Origin: UBA10438 sp964432155
GTDB taxonomy: Bacteria; Bacteroidota; Ignavibacteria; Kapaibacteriales; Kapaibacteriaceae
Length of the DNA stretch: 64,000 bases
Reading direction: 5' to 3'
Assembly (NCBI GenBank): GCA_964432155.1
Contig: CAYSMF010000009.1
Span: 19,247-83,246 of the forward strand
Numbering within the stretch: the stretch's first letter is position 1; each line of letters opens with the position of its first letter. This document shows positions 9,129 to 17,947 of this stretch, one piece after another. Both the position numbers and the translations under genes were made by a program. Under the pieces are notes generated by a model that saw only the letters and a list, made by a program, of their open reading frames with translations, was not told the origin of the DNA and ran no database searches.

Positions 9129-9829
9129 TGTTCACCATCCTTTGCCAACAGGTCGGGTCGGCGTGATTGCGTCTTCGCGAGTGATTGCTCCTGTCGCCAT
9201 GCTCGAATCAACGCGTGATTGCCACTGAGCAAGACATCGGGGACTGTGAGATCGCGAAACACTGCAGGCTTGGTATACATGGGCGCGTCGAGTACGCCGT
9301 GCATGAACGAGTCATCCAAGACGCTTTCGGCATCACCCACAACGCCGGGAATGAGGCGTACGATTGCATCGGTGAGCACACCGGCAGCGATCTCGCCCCC
9401 TGTCACTACATAGTCGCCAATGGAAATCTCGCGTGTGACGAGCACATCGCGAATACGTTGATCGATGCCCTTGTAATGTCCGCACAGCAGAATCAGATTC
9501 CCAGCGAGTGACAAGGCATTGCACGTCGCCTGGGTAAGGACCTCGCCATCAGGACAGAGGTAGATGACGTCGTCGTAGGTGCGTTCACGTTGAAGTGCTT
9601 CGATGCAGGCAAACACTGGTTCGCACTGAATGATCATGCCAGCGCCGCCACCATACGGTGTGTCGTCGATGTGACGGTACTTGTCGGTCGCGTAGTCGTG
9701 CAGGTTGTGCAGAACGATCTCAACGTGACCGCGTTCGCAAGCGCGACCGACGATCGATGTGGAGATGATCGACTCGAGAACCTGCGGTACAACGCAGACA
9801 ATGTCGATCCGGAGTGGCGCGTTAGGCAT
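9125..9829 (-). CDS. trmD: tRNA (guanine-N1-)-methyltransferase
   Basis: The protein has 234 residues and matches TrmD throughout: 'YGGGAGMIIQ' near residue 55, the trefoil-knot SAM site 'LCGHYKGIDQR' and 'SIGDYVVTGGE', and a C-terminal domain with 'SGNHALIRAWR'. TrmD makes m1G37 next to the anticodon and prevents frameshifting. The start at 9829 (MPNAPLRIDIV) overlaps the rimM stop by eight bases, matching the usual rimM-trmD coupling. The ribosomal genes rpsP and rplS that often flank this pair are absent here. Confidence 0.95.
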   Translation of the reverse strand: MPNAPLRIDIVCVVPQVLESIISTSIVGRACERGHVEIVLHNLHDYATDKYRHIDDTPYGGGAGMIIQCEPVFACIEALQRERTYDDVIYLCPDGEVLTQATCNALSLAGNLILLCGHYKGIDQRIRDVLVTREISIGDYVVTGGEIAAGVLTDAIVRLIPGVVGDAESVLDDSFMHGVLDAPMYTKPAVFRDLTVPDVLLSGNHALIRAWRQEQSLAKTQSRRPDLLAKDGEQ

Positions 9830-10364
9830 CGTTATCTTCCGACGTAGTGCGAGTAATGTCGCGCAAGCCCGGCAGAAGATCAATCGTAATGCGTCGTTGT
9901 GCTATGTCGACCTGCTTGATTACGTCGTCGATGACCGGCAACGGGATTGTTGATCCATCAGGCGTCGTCACAACCCACACGTCGTTCGCTGGCATCAGCC
10001 ACACATCGGTTACTGTACCAACAGCTTCATCGTCGATCGTTACCACGCTGCAGCCCTCGATATCACCGATACGATGCCGGTCGGCATCATCTACGCCAAC
10101 ATCAGCACTTGATGCATACACCGCTTGATCGGCGAGTGCTGCTACGGCCTCAGCACTGGTGAACTCCTGCAGTCGGAGCGTCGTGCGGTGAGTTGTTGAT
10201 GTGTATTCGGCCACGGTGTACATCGTGACAAAGTCCCGACTGAAGCCAATGCCAATGCGAGCTCCCGGTGCCAGTGGTTGCGGTAGCGACAGTGCATCGA
10301 CGAGCACTACCGTGCCGTCGAGTCCGTGCGAACGTCCGATCACACCGATGTATTCATCTACCAT
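9822..10364 (-). CDS. rimM: 16S rRNA processing protein RimM
   Basis: RimM is a 30S maturation factor with an N-terminal RimM barrel and a C-terminal PRC barrel. Here the N-terminal signature is 'IGVIGRSHGLDGTV' and the PRC part contains 'VGTVTDVWLMPANDVWVV' followed by 'IPLPVIDDVIKQVD'. I start it at the ATG at 10364, which gives the standard RimM beginning. A GTG at 10391 in the same frame is possible but sits directly on the sigma-factor terminator. trmD follows with an eight-base overlap. Confidence 0.9.
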   Translation of the reverse strand: MVDEYIGVIGRSHGLDGTVVLVDALSLPQPLAPGARIGIGFSRDFVTMYTVAEYTSTTHRTTLRLQEFTSAEAVAALADQAVYASSADVGVDDADRHRIGDIEGCSVVTIDDEAVGTVTDVWLMPANDVWVVTTPDGSTIPLPVIDDVIKQVDIAQRRITIDLLPGLRDITRTTSEDNDA

Positions 10365-10392
10365 ACGTGCATCATCGAGGTTGAGCGTCACA

Positions 10393-10422
10393 AATAAAAA
10401 AGGGCATGTGAATCACATGCCC
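10393..10422 (-). terminator. Rho-independent terminator of the sigma-factor gene
   Basis: GGGCATGTG and CACATGCCC form a 9-bp stem with a three-base loop at 10402-10422. On the minus strand the hairpin is followed by a run of T (10393-10401). It separates the sigma-factor gene from rimM. Confidence 0.88.
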
Positions 10423-10447
10423 TACGAAGTTACGGGATGTTCAGCGC

Positions 10448-11311
10448 TTAGCCGAGATACGTGCGAAGCGTCTTCGAACGTGATGCGTGGCGCAGGCGAC
10501 GAATGGCCTTCTCCTTGATCTGGCGTACACGTTCACGTGTGAGGTTGAACTTCTCGCCAATCTCTTCCAGTGTGAGTGCTTGCTGATCGTCGAGACCGAA
10601 GTAGAGGCGGATGACTTCTGCTTCGCGCTCGCTGAGCGTATTGAGCACTTGTTGAACCTCGACGCGCAGCGACTCACGCATGAGTTCGCTGTCGGGAGGG
10701 GGCTGCTGGTCGTTCGGGAGAATGTCGAGCAGACGGTTGTCTTCGCCCTGCACAAACGGCGCGTCCACCGAGAGGTGACGTCCGGAAATCTTGATTGTCT
10801 CTGAGATCTCAGCAATCGACATCTCGAGCTGCTCTGCCAGCTCGGCAGCGGTCGGTTCACGCTCGTACTGCTGTTCGAGTTCCGAGAACTTCTTGCCGAT
10901 CTTGTTCAACGCACCAACACGGTTCAGCGGCAGACGCACAATACGTGACTGCTCTGCAAGTGCCTGGAGAATCGACTGGCGAATCCACCACACCGCATAG
11001 GAGATGAACTTGAAACCGCGCGTCTCATCGAAACGCTTAGCAGCCTTGATCAGACCAAGGTTACCTTCGTTAATCAAGTCGCCAAGGGAGAGGCCCTGGT
11101 TTTGGTACTGCTTAGCCACCGAAACCACGAAGCGAAGGTTCGCCTTTACCAGACGCTCAAGGGCCATTGAGCCCTCGAAACCGCCACGCTTGATGGCTTG
11201 TGCGAGCACAATCTCGTCGTCACCCGTGAGCAGGTCAACGCGACCAATCTCCTGCAGGTACTTATCGAGCGACTGGCTCTCGCGGTTCGTGTATTGTTTG
11301 GTAATCCTCAT
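10448..11311 (-). CDS. rpoD: Primary RNA polymerase sigma factor, short Bacteroidota type
   Basis: The protein has 287 residues and starts MRITKQYTNRES, the N-terminus typical of Bacteroidota and Chlorobi housekeeping sigma-70, which lacks region 1.1. Region 1.2 (LDKYLQEIGRVDLLT), region 2 (KRFDETRGFKFISYAVWWIR), region 3 and region 4.2 (TRERVRQIKEKAIRRLR) are all intact. It directs RNA polymerase to housekeeping promoters. It stands alone between a promoter element at 11398-11405 and its own terminator. Its class agrees with the TAnnTTTG promoter elements found across the window. Confidence 0.95.
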   Translation of the reverse strand: MRITKQYTNRESQSLDKYLQEIGRVDLLTGDDEIVLAQAIKRGGFEGSMALERLVKANLRFVVSVAKQYQNQGLSLGDLINEGNLGLIKAAKRFDETRGFKFISYAVWWIRQSILQALAEQSRIVRLPLNRVGALNKIGKKFSELEQQYEREPTAAELAEQLEMSIAEISETIKISGRHLSVDAPFVQGEDNRLLDILPNDQQPPPDSELMRESLRVEVQQVLNTLSEREAEVIRLYFGLDDQQALTLEEIGEKFNLTRERVRQIKEKAIRRLRHASRSKTLRTYLG

Positions 11312-11397
11312 CGGCTGACCTCGGGTTGCATATCAAAGCAGTGGGAAGACGGAACACACCTCCCCTTCGTGCAGAACGGCCATGGGCCGCGGGGCTG

Positions 11398-11405
11398 CAA
11401 AGTTA
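11398..11405 (-). promoter_or_regulatory. Promoter -7 element for the sigma-factor gene
   Basis: The minus strand reads TAACTTTG, an exact TAnnTTTG match. It overlaps the last codons of the upstream protease gene and implies a 5' leader of about 80 bases before the sigma-factor start at 11311. Confidence 0.5.
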
Positions 11406-13043
11406 ATGATCCGACGGGACTTGGCTGCCTAAAATCGCGTGGTATTTCGGGGTCGAGAGGAGTTCTCGAGCGACACGAACCACGGGGTCGACAGCGAGGG
11501 ATCGCTCCTCTCGAGCTGAGGGGGCGTCGAAACGTGCCCGGATTTCGCGGTCTAGGTGCGCAGAAAGCACTCGCTGGTTCTGGCGGATCGACTTTTCGAC
11601 CTCCCGGTCGATCGAGCGCTCGGCATAGTCGAGACCCTGCATGGCGGCCCCCGACCAGCCGGCAGATGTTGCGGTCGACCGAACTTTCGCCAGCTCTGCG
11701 AGCACAGGCGAACGGTCGGCAGGACGCAAGGCTGCAACTGACCGAACGAAGCTGTCAATAACTGCTGGCGTCACGGTAAACCCAGCAGGGAGAGCGTCCA
11801 TTCGGGCTGTGTACCTGGTGGCAAATCGTCCGAACGCATAGGTGTCGTCGAGATAGGCGAGCGCAGCAGGCAGGACCGAATCCGTCACCGTGGTGTCGGG
11901 TGCAATGCCATGACGCTCTTCAACACGACGTCCATTACGCGTCGCGTACACACGCGCCGAATCCGCGATAGCACGCTTACGGTAGACAGCTTTTTGGATG
12001 CTTCGACCTGACGGTGTGTAATAACGCGATGTCGTGAGCTTTAGCGATGCATCGTTGGGCATCGGAACAACCGTTTGCACAAGCCCCTTACCGAATGATG
12101 GTCGTCCGACAATGATGCCGCGGTCGAGATCCTGAATTGCTCCGGCAACGATCTCCGACGCTGATGCGCTACGCTCGTTGATGAGCACTGCGAGCGGATA
12201 CGCTGGATCGACGGGATCGTCCTGCGTGGTGTACTCGCGCGTTTCGCGAATGCCACGACCACGTGTGCTCACAACAACGCTCCCACGAGGAAGAAATACT
12301 TCGGCCACATCTACGGCTGCATCAAGCAGGCCACCGGGATTGTCGCGCAAGTCGAGGATAATGCCCTTGAGTTGCTGCTTTTCTCTCAGCGACGCGATAG
12401 CATCACGAATGGCATTGCCAGAGCCGCGACCAAAGCGCACGAGGCGCACGTACCCGATGTCGCCAGGAAGAATCTGGGCATGCCCAACAAGTTCAAGTGG
12501 TAGGGAGGCGCGCGGAATGTTCCGAACGATGGTATCGCGAAGTCCTGGTCGTGTGAACTTGAGTACAGCCATGCTGCCAGGCACGCCGCGCGAATACGTG
12601 CGCAGACCGGAGGGGGCAAGTGTGTCGGTGCGGTTACCATCGACAGCAACCAAGTGATCGCCAACGCGCACGCCAGCAGCATTTGCTGGACCGTCAGCGC
12701 GCACATCGAGGATGGTTAGCAGACTGTCGCGTGTGCCAACGGTAAACCCGAAGCCAACGTAGGATCCACCGGTAAGAACGTCAATGTCTTCCGACTCGTC
12801 GCCCCGCATGTACACGCTGTACGGATCGAGACTCTTGAGCATGGCATCAATACCAACTTCAACGAGATCCTCGGGTGCGAGTGTGTCGACGTAGCTCGAC
12901 GTGACTTCGCGGAACACTGATCCAAACGCTTCGATCGATCGCGCAAGGCGAGCGTACGACGAACCGTCTTCCGACGGCACGTGCCCTGCTTGCAGTGCAG
13001 CGCTCGTGAATAGGCAGATGGATATGAGGAGTCGAATCTTCAC
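11403..13043 (-). CDS. C-terminal processing peptidase, S41 family
   Basis: The protein has 546 residues with an N-terminal signal peptide (MKIRLLISICLFTSAALQA). A PDZ domain follows (about residues 85-175, including 'VGFGFTVGTRDS' and 'GVRVGDHLVAVDG'), then a tail-specific protease domain with the catalytic serine in 'NERSASASEIVAGA' and the lysine in 'SFGKGLVQT'. It probably acts in the periplasm, trimming or degrading envelope proteins. About 150 residues after the protease core form a helical tail common in the CtpA group of the FCB phyla. Its start overlaps the glyS stop as ATGA (13040-13043). Confidence 0.92.
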   Translation of the reverse strand: MKIRLLISICLFTSAALQAGHVPSEDGSSYARLARSIEAFGSVFREVTSSYVDTLAPEDLVEVGIDAMLKSLDPYSVYMRGDESEDIDVLTGGSYVGFGFTVGTRDSLLTILDVRADGPANAAGVRVGDHLVAVDGNRTDTLAPSGLRTYSRGVPGSMAVLKFTRPGLRDTIVRNIPRASLPLELVGHAQILPGDIGYVRLVRFGRGSGNAIRDAIASLREKQQLKGIILDLRDNPGGLLDAAVDVAEVFLPRGSVVVSTRGRGIRETREYTTQDDPVDPAYPLAVLINERSASASEIVAGAIQDLDRGIIVGRPSFGKGLVQTVVPMPNDASLKLTTSRYYTPSGRSIQKAVYRKRAIADSARVYATRNGRRVEERHGIAPDTTVTDSVLPAALAYLDDTYAFGRFATRYTARMDALPAGFTVTPAVIDSFVRSVAALRPADRSPVLAELAKVRSTATSAGWSGAAMQGLDYAERSIDREVEKSIRQNQRVLSAHLDREIRARFDAPSAREERSLAVDPVVRVARELLSTPKYHAILGSQVPSDH

Positions 13044-14473
13044 GCTTCAAGACGACGGCGAATCTCGCCAGTTAGTGCGTCCGTGTGAACACGGATCTGC
13101 TGCATCGTATCGCGATCGCGAAGCGTGACAGTTGAGTCACTCATTGTCTCACCATCGATGGTGATGCAGAATGGCGTACCAACTTCGTCTTGGCGGCGGT
13201 ACCGACGTCCAATTGCTCCGCTCGTGTCGTAGTCAACACGGAAGGAGCGCTGAAGATTCCGCATGATGGCCTCGGCTGCTTCCGGCATGCCGTCCTTGTT
13301 GACCAGTGGAAGCACTGCTGCGGTCACTGGCGCGAGCGACGGCGCAAAGCGCATCACGGCGCGTGTCTCCGAACCGCCATCACCGGTTGGTACTTCTTCT
13401 TCAGCATAGGCATCGCACAGCACAGCCATAAAGGTCCGTGTTGCACCAACAGCTGTCTCGATCACATATGGAGTGAAGCGATCCTTGGTCACGGTATCGA
13501 CGTACTCAAGCTTCTTGCCTGAGAATTCTTGGTGACGTCCAAGGTCGAAATCTGTGCGTGAGTGAATACCCTCAACCTCGCCCCAACCGAATGGGAACAA
13601 GTACTCGATGTCTTCTGCAGCCGCTGCATAGTGCGCGAGCTTTTCGTGTGGCTTGCGATGCAGGTGGTCGGCCTTGATGCCAAGGTTGTTTACGAACCAA
13701 TCCCAACGCGCTTGACGCCAGTAGTCGAACCACTCACCCTCGGTGCCGGGCTTGATGAAGAACTGCATCTCCATCTGTTCAAACTCACGTGTGCGGAAGA
13801 GGAAGTTCTTGGTGTTGATCTCGTTGCGGAAACTCTTCCCGATCTGCGCGATGCCAAACGGTGGCTTCATGCGCGCAGCGTCCATGACGTTTTTGAAGTT
13901 GACAAAAATGCCTTGCGCTGTCTCTGGTCGGAGGTACACCACGTTTGCTGCATCCGCGACGGGACCGACGTGTGTCTCGAACATCAGATTGAAGTTGCGA
14001 ACCTCTGTCCAGTCGGTTGTGCCAGAGATAGGATCAGGAATCGCATTGTCGACAATAATGCGGTAGAGGTCGTCGTTGTTTTGTGCAGCCGTCAGCTGTG
14101 CTTCAACGCGATCAGCATCGGCTGTTTTGTTCTTTGTTCGCAGACGCTGGATAAACTCCTCGATCAAGTTGTCGGCGCGATGGCGCGACTTCGACGTCTT
14201 GTTGTCGATCATCGGGTCGGAGAACTGCTGGATGTGCCCGGATGCCTCCCACACGCGTGGGTGCATCAAGATCGACGAGTCGATGCCGACGATGTCGGTG
14301 CGGTAGGTCATGGCCTTCCACCACGAGTCCTTGATGTTGCGCAGGAGCTCCACGCCGAGCGGACCAAAGTCCCAGCAACCATTCAGGCCGCCATAGATCT
14401 CGGAGGATTGGTAGACAAAGCCCTTACGCTTGGACAGGGACAGAATTGCGTCGAGTGTTGTAGAAGATGCCAT
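13040..14473 (-). CDS. glyS: Glycyl-tRNA synthetase, dimeric type
   Basis: The protein has 477 residues and belongs to the class II alpha2-type glycine-tRNA ligase, not the alpha2beta2 form. Visible signatures are 'GFVYQSSEIYGGLNGCWDFGPLG' split around residue 15-35, 'LRPETAQGIFVNF' (motif 2 region), 'FRTREFEQMEMQFF', and an anticodon-binding domain at the end ('GIGRRYRRQDEVGTPFC' is close to the usual form). The start at 14473 (MASSTTLDAIL) is supported by a -7 element at 14503-14510. It is the first gene of an operon with the S41 protease. Confidence 0.95.
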   Translation of the reverse strand: MASSTTLDAILSLSKRKGFVYQSSEIYGGLNGCWDFGPLGVELLRNIKDSWWKAMTYRTDIVGIDSSILMHPRVWEASGHIQQFSDPMIDNKTSKSRHRADNLIEEFIQRLRTKNKTADADRVEAQLTAAQNNDDLYRIIVDNAIPDPISGTTDWTEVRNFNLMFETHVGPVADAANVVYLRPETAQGIFVNFKNVMDAARMKPPFGIAQIGKSFRNEINTKNFLFRTREFEQMEMQFFIKPGTEGEWFDYWRQARWDWFVNNLGIKADHLHRKPHEKLAHYAAAAEDIEYLFPFGWGEVEGIHSRTDFDLGRHQEFSGKKLEYVDTVTKDRFTPYVIETAVGATRTFMAVLCDAYAEEEVPTGDGGSETRAVMRFAPSLAPVTAAVLPLVNKDGMPEAAEAIMRNLQRSFRVDYDTSGAIGRRYRRQDEVGTPFCITIDGETMSDSTVTLRDRDTMQQIRVHTDALTGEIRRRLEA

Positions 14474-14502
14474 GGAGAGAGAATGATGACGAACAAGTTG
14501 GT

Positions 14503-14510
14503 CAAAGATA
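14503..14510 (-). promoter_or_regulatory. Promoter -7 element for glyS
   Basis: The minus strand reads TATCTTTG (TAnnTTTG), about 30 bases upstream of the glyS start at 14473. This implies a leader of roughly 23 bases and argues against the longer reading of the gene. Confidence 0.6.
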
Positions 14511-14580
14511 CGAACGCCCATAGTTGCGTAAGTTTATGGCTTGTATGGTGATGACTGCGAATTCTCAGAGGTTTCCACGC

Positions 14581-16599
14581 ATGGTTCGTCTACGGCAATT
14601 CATTGGTTGTATCCTCGCGCTGGTGGTCTTGTTCTCGACCGTTGAGGCACAGATGCCATCCGGTAAGGATAAAGTGACCATCGCACCGATCCCCGCAATT
14701 CAGGGGGCTGCGGGCGATACTGTCCTTGTGAAGATCTCGATGAAGATCGCAAAGCACTGGCACACGTACGGCTTTACCAAGACGGTTGGTCCAGATGGGC
14801 TGGGTCCAGACAACACGACACTCACGGTTGCCCCTGGCTCGGTTGCCAAGCTCGCCGGTAAGCCGAAGGTGCTCAAGGGTTCACACAAGAAGTACGACGA
14901 GTCGTACCAGACGACACTCGAAGAGCTCGATGGCAACGTCGAAGTTCAAGTTGCTGTTGTCCTCGATCGTGCGCTACCTGTCGGCAAGACTTCGTTGAAG
15001 TTCACGTTTGGGATGCAGATGTGCGATACGACATCGTGTCTCCCATTTGAAGACTTCGACCCGATCACCGTCCCAGTTACTGTCACGGATATCTACAAGG
15101 GTCCAGCAGACGAAGCGGTCGTTCCAGCCACAACGCAATCGAGCGTTGACTCGCAGAGTGCTGCCATTGCGCCTGCTGTTGTTGGCGATCAGACGATTGA
15201 AACAGAAAAGTCGAAAGGACTCTGGAGCTTCTTCTTGTATGCAATGGGTGTTGGCTTCCTCGCCCTGCTCACACCATGTGTGTTCCCAATGATTCCGATC
15301 ACAGTGTCGTTTTTCACGAAGCGCCACGAGAAGAGCAAGGGTAAGGGGCTGCAAGAGAGTCTGCTGTTCGGACTCGGTATCATCTCAACGTTTACTGCCG
15401 TCGGAATCATTGCTTCGGTCATCTTTGGCGGCACGGCTGTGCAGGACTTAGCAGCCAATCCATGGCTGAATCTCGGTATCGGTGCACTCTTTATGGTGCT
15501 GGCCTTCAATCTGTTCGGCGCGTTCGAGATCCAAGTTCCGGTTTCGATCATGAATGCCTTGAACAAGAAGTCGCAAGGCGACGGCAAGGTTGCGATTCTG
15601 CTCATGGGCCTCACCTTCTCGCTTACGTCATTCACCTGCACGGTGCCATTCGTTGGAACGCTGCTCCTGAGTGCTTCGGGCGGCGACTATCTCTATCCTG
15701 CGGTAGGTACGCTTGGCTTTGCTACAGCATTCGCATTGCCATTCGTTGGCTTGTCGATGTTCCCGTCGTTGCTCGTGCGTCTTCCACGCGCTGGCGGCTG
15801 GATGAACAACTTGAAGGTCGTCATGGGCTTTCTCGAGATCGCTGCAGCAATCAAGTTCTTCTCGACGGCAGAGTTCATTTTCGGACTCGGTCTGTTGCCA
15901 CGCGAAGTATTTCTTGCTGTGTGGGCTGGCGTTTGCTTCCTCATCATGCTCTACCTTCTCGGTACGTTTAAGATGAAGCTTGATTCGCCCCTTGACAGCG
16001 TGAGCGGTATTCGTGCATTGTTTGCGGTGATCTTTGCAACTCTCGCATTCTGGTTTGTAGGTGGCATGCTCGGCAAGCCACTCGCATCGGATCTCGAAGC
16101 ACTCCTTCCACCTGAGAATTACCACGAGCTTCTGCTCGAGATGAACACTGGTGTGGCAGCACCACCGACATCATCCAAGAGTGGAAGTGCCGCAGAAGGT
16201 GCGACGATCGCACAAACGGGGACGTCTGTGCACGACGGACTCACGTGGTACTCAAATCTCGACGAGGCGAAACGCGTGGCAGCACGCGAGAACAAGCCAA
16301 TCTTCATCGACTTCACGGGGTTCTCTTGCGTGAACTGTCGTAAGATGGAGAAGGCCGTATTCCCTCAGCCAATGGTTGTCGAAGCATTCAAGAAGTTCGT
16401 GCTCGTGCAGTTGTATACCGACCGAAAGTCCGAGCCATATATCTCGAATCAGAATCTTCTGAAGACGTATGGCACGGTAGCCAACCCGTTGTACGTCATT
16501 CTGCGTTCAGATGGCACCTACGTCGCGCAGTCGGGATACCAGCTTGCGTATACATCGAATCCGCAGACGTTTGTTGAGTTCCTCTCCAAGGCGCTGTGA
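14581..16599 (+). CDS. DsbD-like thiol:disulfide interchange protein (periplasmic domain, CcdA-type membrane domain, thioredoxin domain)
   Basis: The protein has 672 residues. After a signal peptide (MVRLRQFIGCILALVVL) comes a DsbC/DsbD-N-like periplasmic domain. A CcdA-type membrane domain with about eight helices follows (residues ~210-500) and holds the redox cysteines C233 (LTPCVFPMIP) and C353 (TSFTCTVPFVG). A C-terminal thioredoxin-like domain has the pair C583/C586 in 'FSCVNCRKME'. Such proteins move electrons from cytoplasmic thioredoxin to periplasmic disulfides. The start at 14581 is chosen for the signal peptide; an in-frame start at 14524 is possible. The downstream GNAT gene overlaps its stop. 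Confidence 0.92.
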   Translation: MVRLRQFIGCILALVVLFSTVEAQMPSGKDKVTIAPIPAIQGAAGDTVLVKISMKIAKHWHTYGFTKTVGPDGLGPDNTTLTVAPGSVAKLAGKPKVLKGSHKKYDESYQTTLEELDGNVEVQVAVVLDRALPVGKTSLKFTFGMQMCDTTSCLPFEDFDPITVPVTVTDIYKGPADEAVVPATTQSSVDSQSAAIAPAVVGDQTIETEKSKGLWSFFLYAMGVGFLALLTPCVFPMIPITVSFFTKRHEKSKGKGLQESLLFGLGIISTFTAVGIIASVIFGGTAVQDLAANPWLNLGIGALFMVLAFNLFGAFEIQVPVSIMNALNKKSQGDGKVAILLMGLTFSLTSFTCTVPFVGTLLLSASGGDYLYPAVGTLGFATAFALPFVGLSMFPSLLVRLPRAGGWMNNLKVVMGFLEIAAAIKFFSTAEFIFGLGLLPREVFLAVWAGVCFLIMLYLLGTFKMKLDSPLDSVSGIRALFAVIFATLAFWFVGGMLGKPLASDLEALLPPENYHELLLEMNTGVAAPPTSSKSGSAAEGATIAQTGTSVHDGLTWYSNLDEAKRVAARENKPIFIDFTGFSCVNCRKMEKAVFPQPMVVEAFKKFVLVQLYTDRKSEPYISNQNLLKTYGTVANPLYVILRSDGTYVAQSGYQLAYTSNPQTFVEFLSKAL

Positions 16600-17051
16600 T
16601 GATGCGTGTGGTGCCCTTAACACCTGAGCGTTTTGATGACTTCATCGCGTTGGTGTGCGCACTGGCCGATTACGAAAAGCTTGACCGACCATCTCACGAT
16701 GCAATCGAGCGATTGAGCGCTGATGCATTCAGTGAAACGCCGCGGTACTGGGCATTCCTTGCGGTAAACGACGCGGACGAGGCCGTAGGGTATGCTATCT
16801 GTTTGGAGACGTACTCGTCGTTCCTTGCCAAGCCAACGATGTATCTCGAGGACATCTTCGTGCGTGAGGATGCACGCACACATGGTGCTGGGTCTGCACT
16901 GTTTGCAACTGTTGTCGAGCTAGGTCGTTCGCGAGGGTGCGGACGCGTCGACTGGCAAGTGCTTGACTGGAATACGCTGGCACGTGATTTCTATCAATCA
17001 CGGGGCGCTTCTGAAATGTCGGAGTGGCTGCTCTATCGCATTACGCTGTAG
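16599..17051 (+). CDS. GNAT-family N-acetyltransferase
   Basis: The protein has 150 residues with a single GNAT domain. The core 'MYLEDIFVREDARTHGAGSALFATV' (split around residues 85-110) contains the acetyl-CoA binding pattern, followed by 'VLDWNTLARDFYQSRGA', as in spermidine/thialysine-type acetyltransferases. The acceptor substrate is unknown; diamine or thialysine N-acetylation is a reasonable guess from the 'DWN..A..FY...GA' ending. The start overlaps the DsbD-like stop (TGATG), so the two are translationally coupled. Its end overlaps panC convergently by 11 bases. Confidence 0.85.
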   Translation: MMRVVPLTPERFDDFIALVCALADYEKLDRPSHDAIERLSADAFSETPRYWAFLAVNDADEAVGYAICLETYSSFLAKPTMYLEDIFVREDARTHGAGSALFATVVELGRSRGCGRVDWQVLDWNTLARDFYQSRGASEMSEWLLYRITL

Positions 17052-17931
17052 GATCAACAACAACATTGTCGATCAAACGCGTTGAGCCCAGACGTGCTGC
17101 GATCAGCAGAACAATTGTCTGACTAGGTGCATACGCTGTGGCGTGTTGCAGCGTGTTCGCATCAACTGCCGTTGCATACTCGACGTGAAGTCGAGGTACC
17201 GTTGCAAGTTCGTCCTGCATGAGTCGTTCGAGCGCGTCGGATGTGCGCTCGCCATTGCGATATGCGGTTTGTGCGCGCATGAGCGCACGGAAAATCACTG
17301 GCGCATCGGCACGATCTTCTGGCGAGAGGTAGACGTTGCGCGAGCTGCGCGCTAGTCCATCATCTTCACGCTGTGTCGGTCGCACGGTAATCTTGACGCG
17401 ATGTACGACATCCAACGGTGACGTCTCCACTAGCTTTCGCACAACGAGTGTCTGCTGGTAGTCTTTTTGTCCGAAGTACGCTTCATCAGGAAGCATCGCC
17501 TCGAAGAGTCGCGACACAACTGTGGCTACGCCATCGAAGTGGGTCGGGCGTTGCGCGCCTTCGAGCATTTCTGTGACGCCATCGATGTGAATCGTGCTCC
17601 GAGCACCAGAAGGATACATTTCTTCGACGGAAGGGAAGAAAATGGCCGTTCCACCAGCTTCGGCAACAATCGCACGATCACGATCGAAGTCGCGCGGGTA
17701 CCGTTCGAAATCTTCCGACGGACCGAACTGCGTCGGATTAACGAAGATCGAGACGACCACCACGCTGTGATGTGCAGCAGCTTCACGAATCAGCGATGCG
17801 TGGCCGTCATGGAGATATCCCATGGTCGGCACGCATCCAATGGTTGCGCCTGAACGGCGTGCATCAGCCAAGTAGGCATGCAGCTCAGCGATTGTCGTAA
17901 AGATCGCGACGTCACGATTGTGCGGTGTCAT
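17041..17931 (-). CDS. panC: Pantoate-beta-alanine ligase (pantothenate synthetase)
   Basis: The protein has 296 residues from the start at 17931. It shows the HIGH-superfamily signature 'PTMGYLHDGHASLI', 'VSIFVNPTQFGPSEDF', 'FGQKDYQQ' and 'SSRNVYLS'. It condenses pantoate and beta-alanine with ATP hydrolysis in coenzyme A biosynthesis. No other pantothenate gene is nearby. The start (MTPHNRDVAIF) lies 17 bases from the divergent DUF547 gene start, so the two share a very short promoter region. Confidence 0.95.
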   Translation of the reverse strand: MTPHNRDVAIFTTIAELHAYLADARRSGATIGCVPTMGYLHDGHASLIREAAAHHSVVVVSIFVNPTQFGPSEDFERYPRDFDRDRAIVAEAGGTAIFFPSVEEMYPSGARSTIHIDGVTEMLEGAQRPTHFDGVATVVSRLFEAMLPDEAYFGQKDYQQTLVVRKLVETSPLDVVHRVKITVRPTQREDDGLARSSRNVYLSPEDRADAPVIFRALMRAQTAYRNGERTSDALERLMQDELATVPRLHVEYATAVDANTLQHATAYAPSQTIVLLIAARLGSTRLIDNVVVDPTA

Positions 17932-17947
17932 GCGACGAAGATACATG

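Noticed and set aside
13562..14551. A 329-codon plus-strand open frame opposite glyS
   Set aside because: It is fully antisense to a well-conserved tRNA synthetase, has no recognisable domain and no promoter or ribosome-binding site. Open antisense frames are common opposite GC-rich genes.
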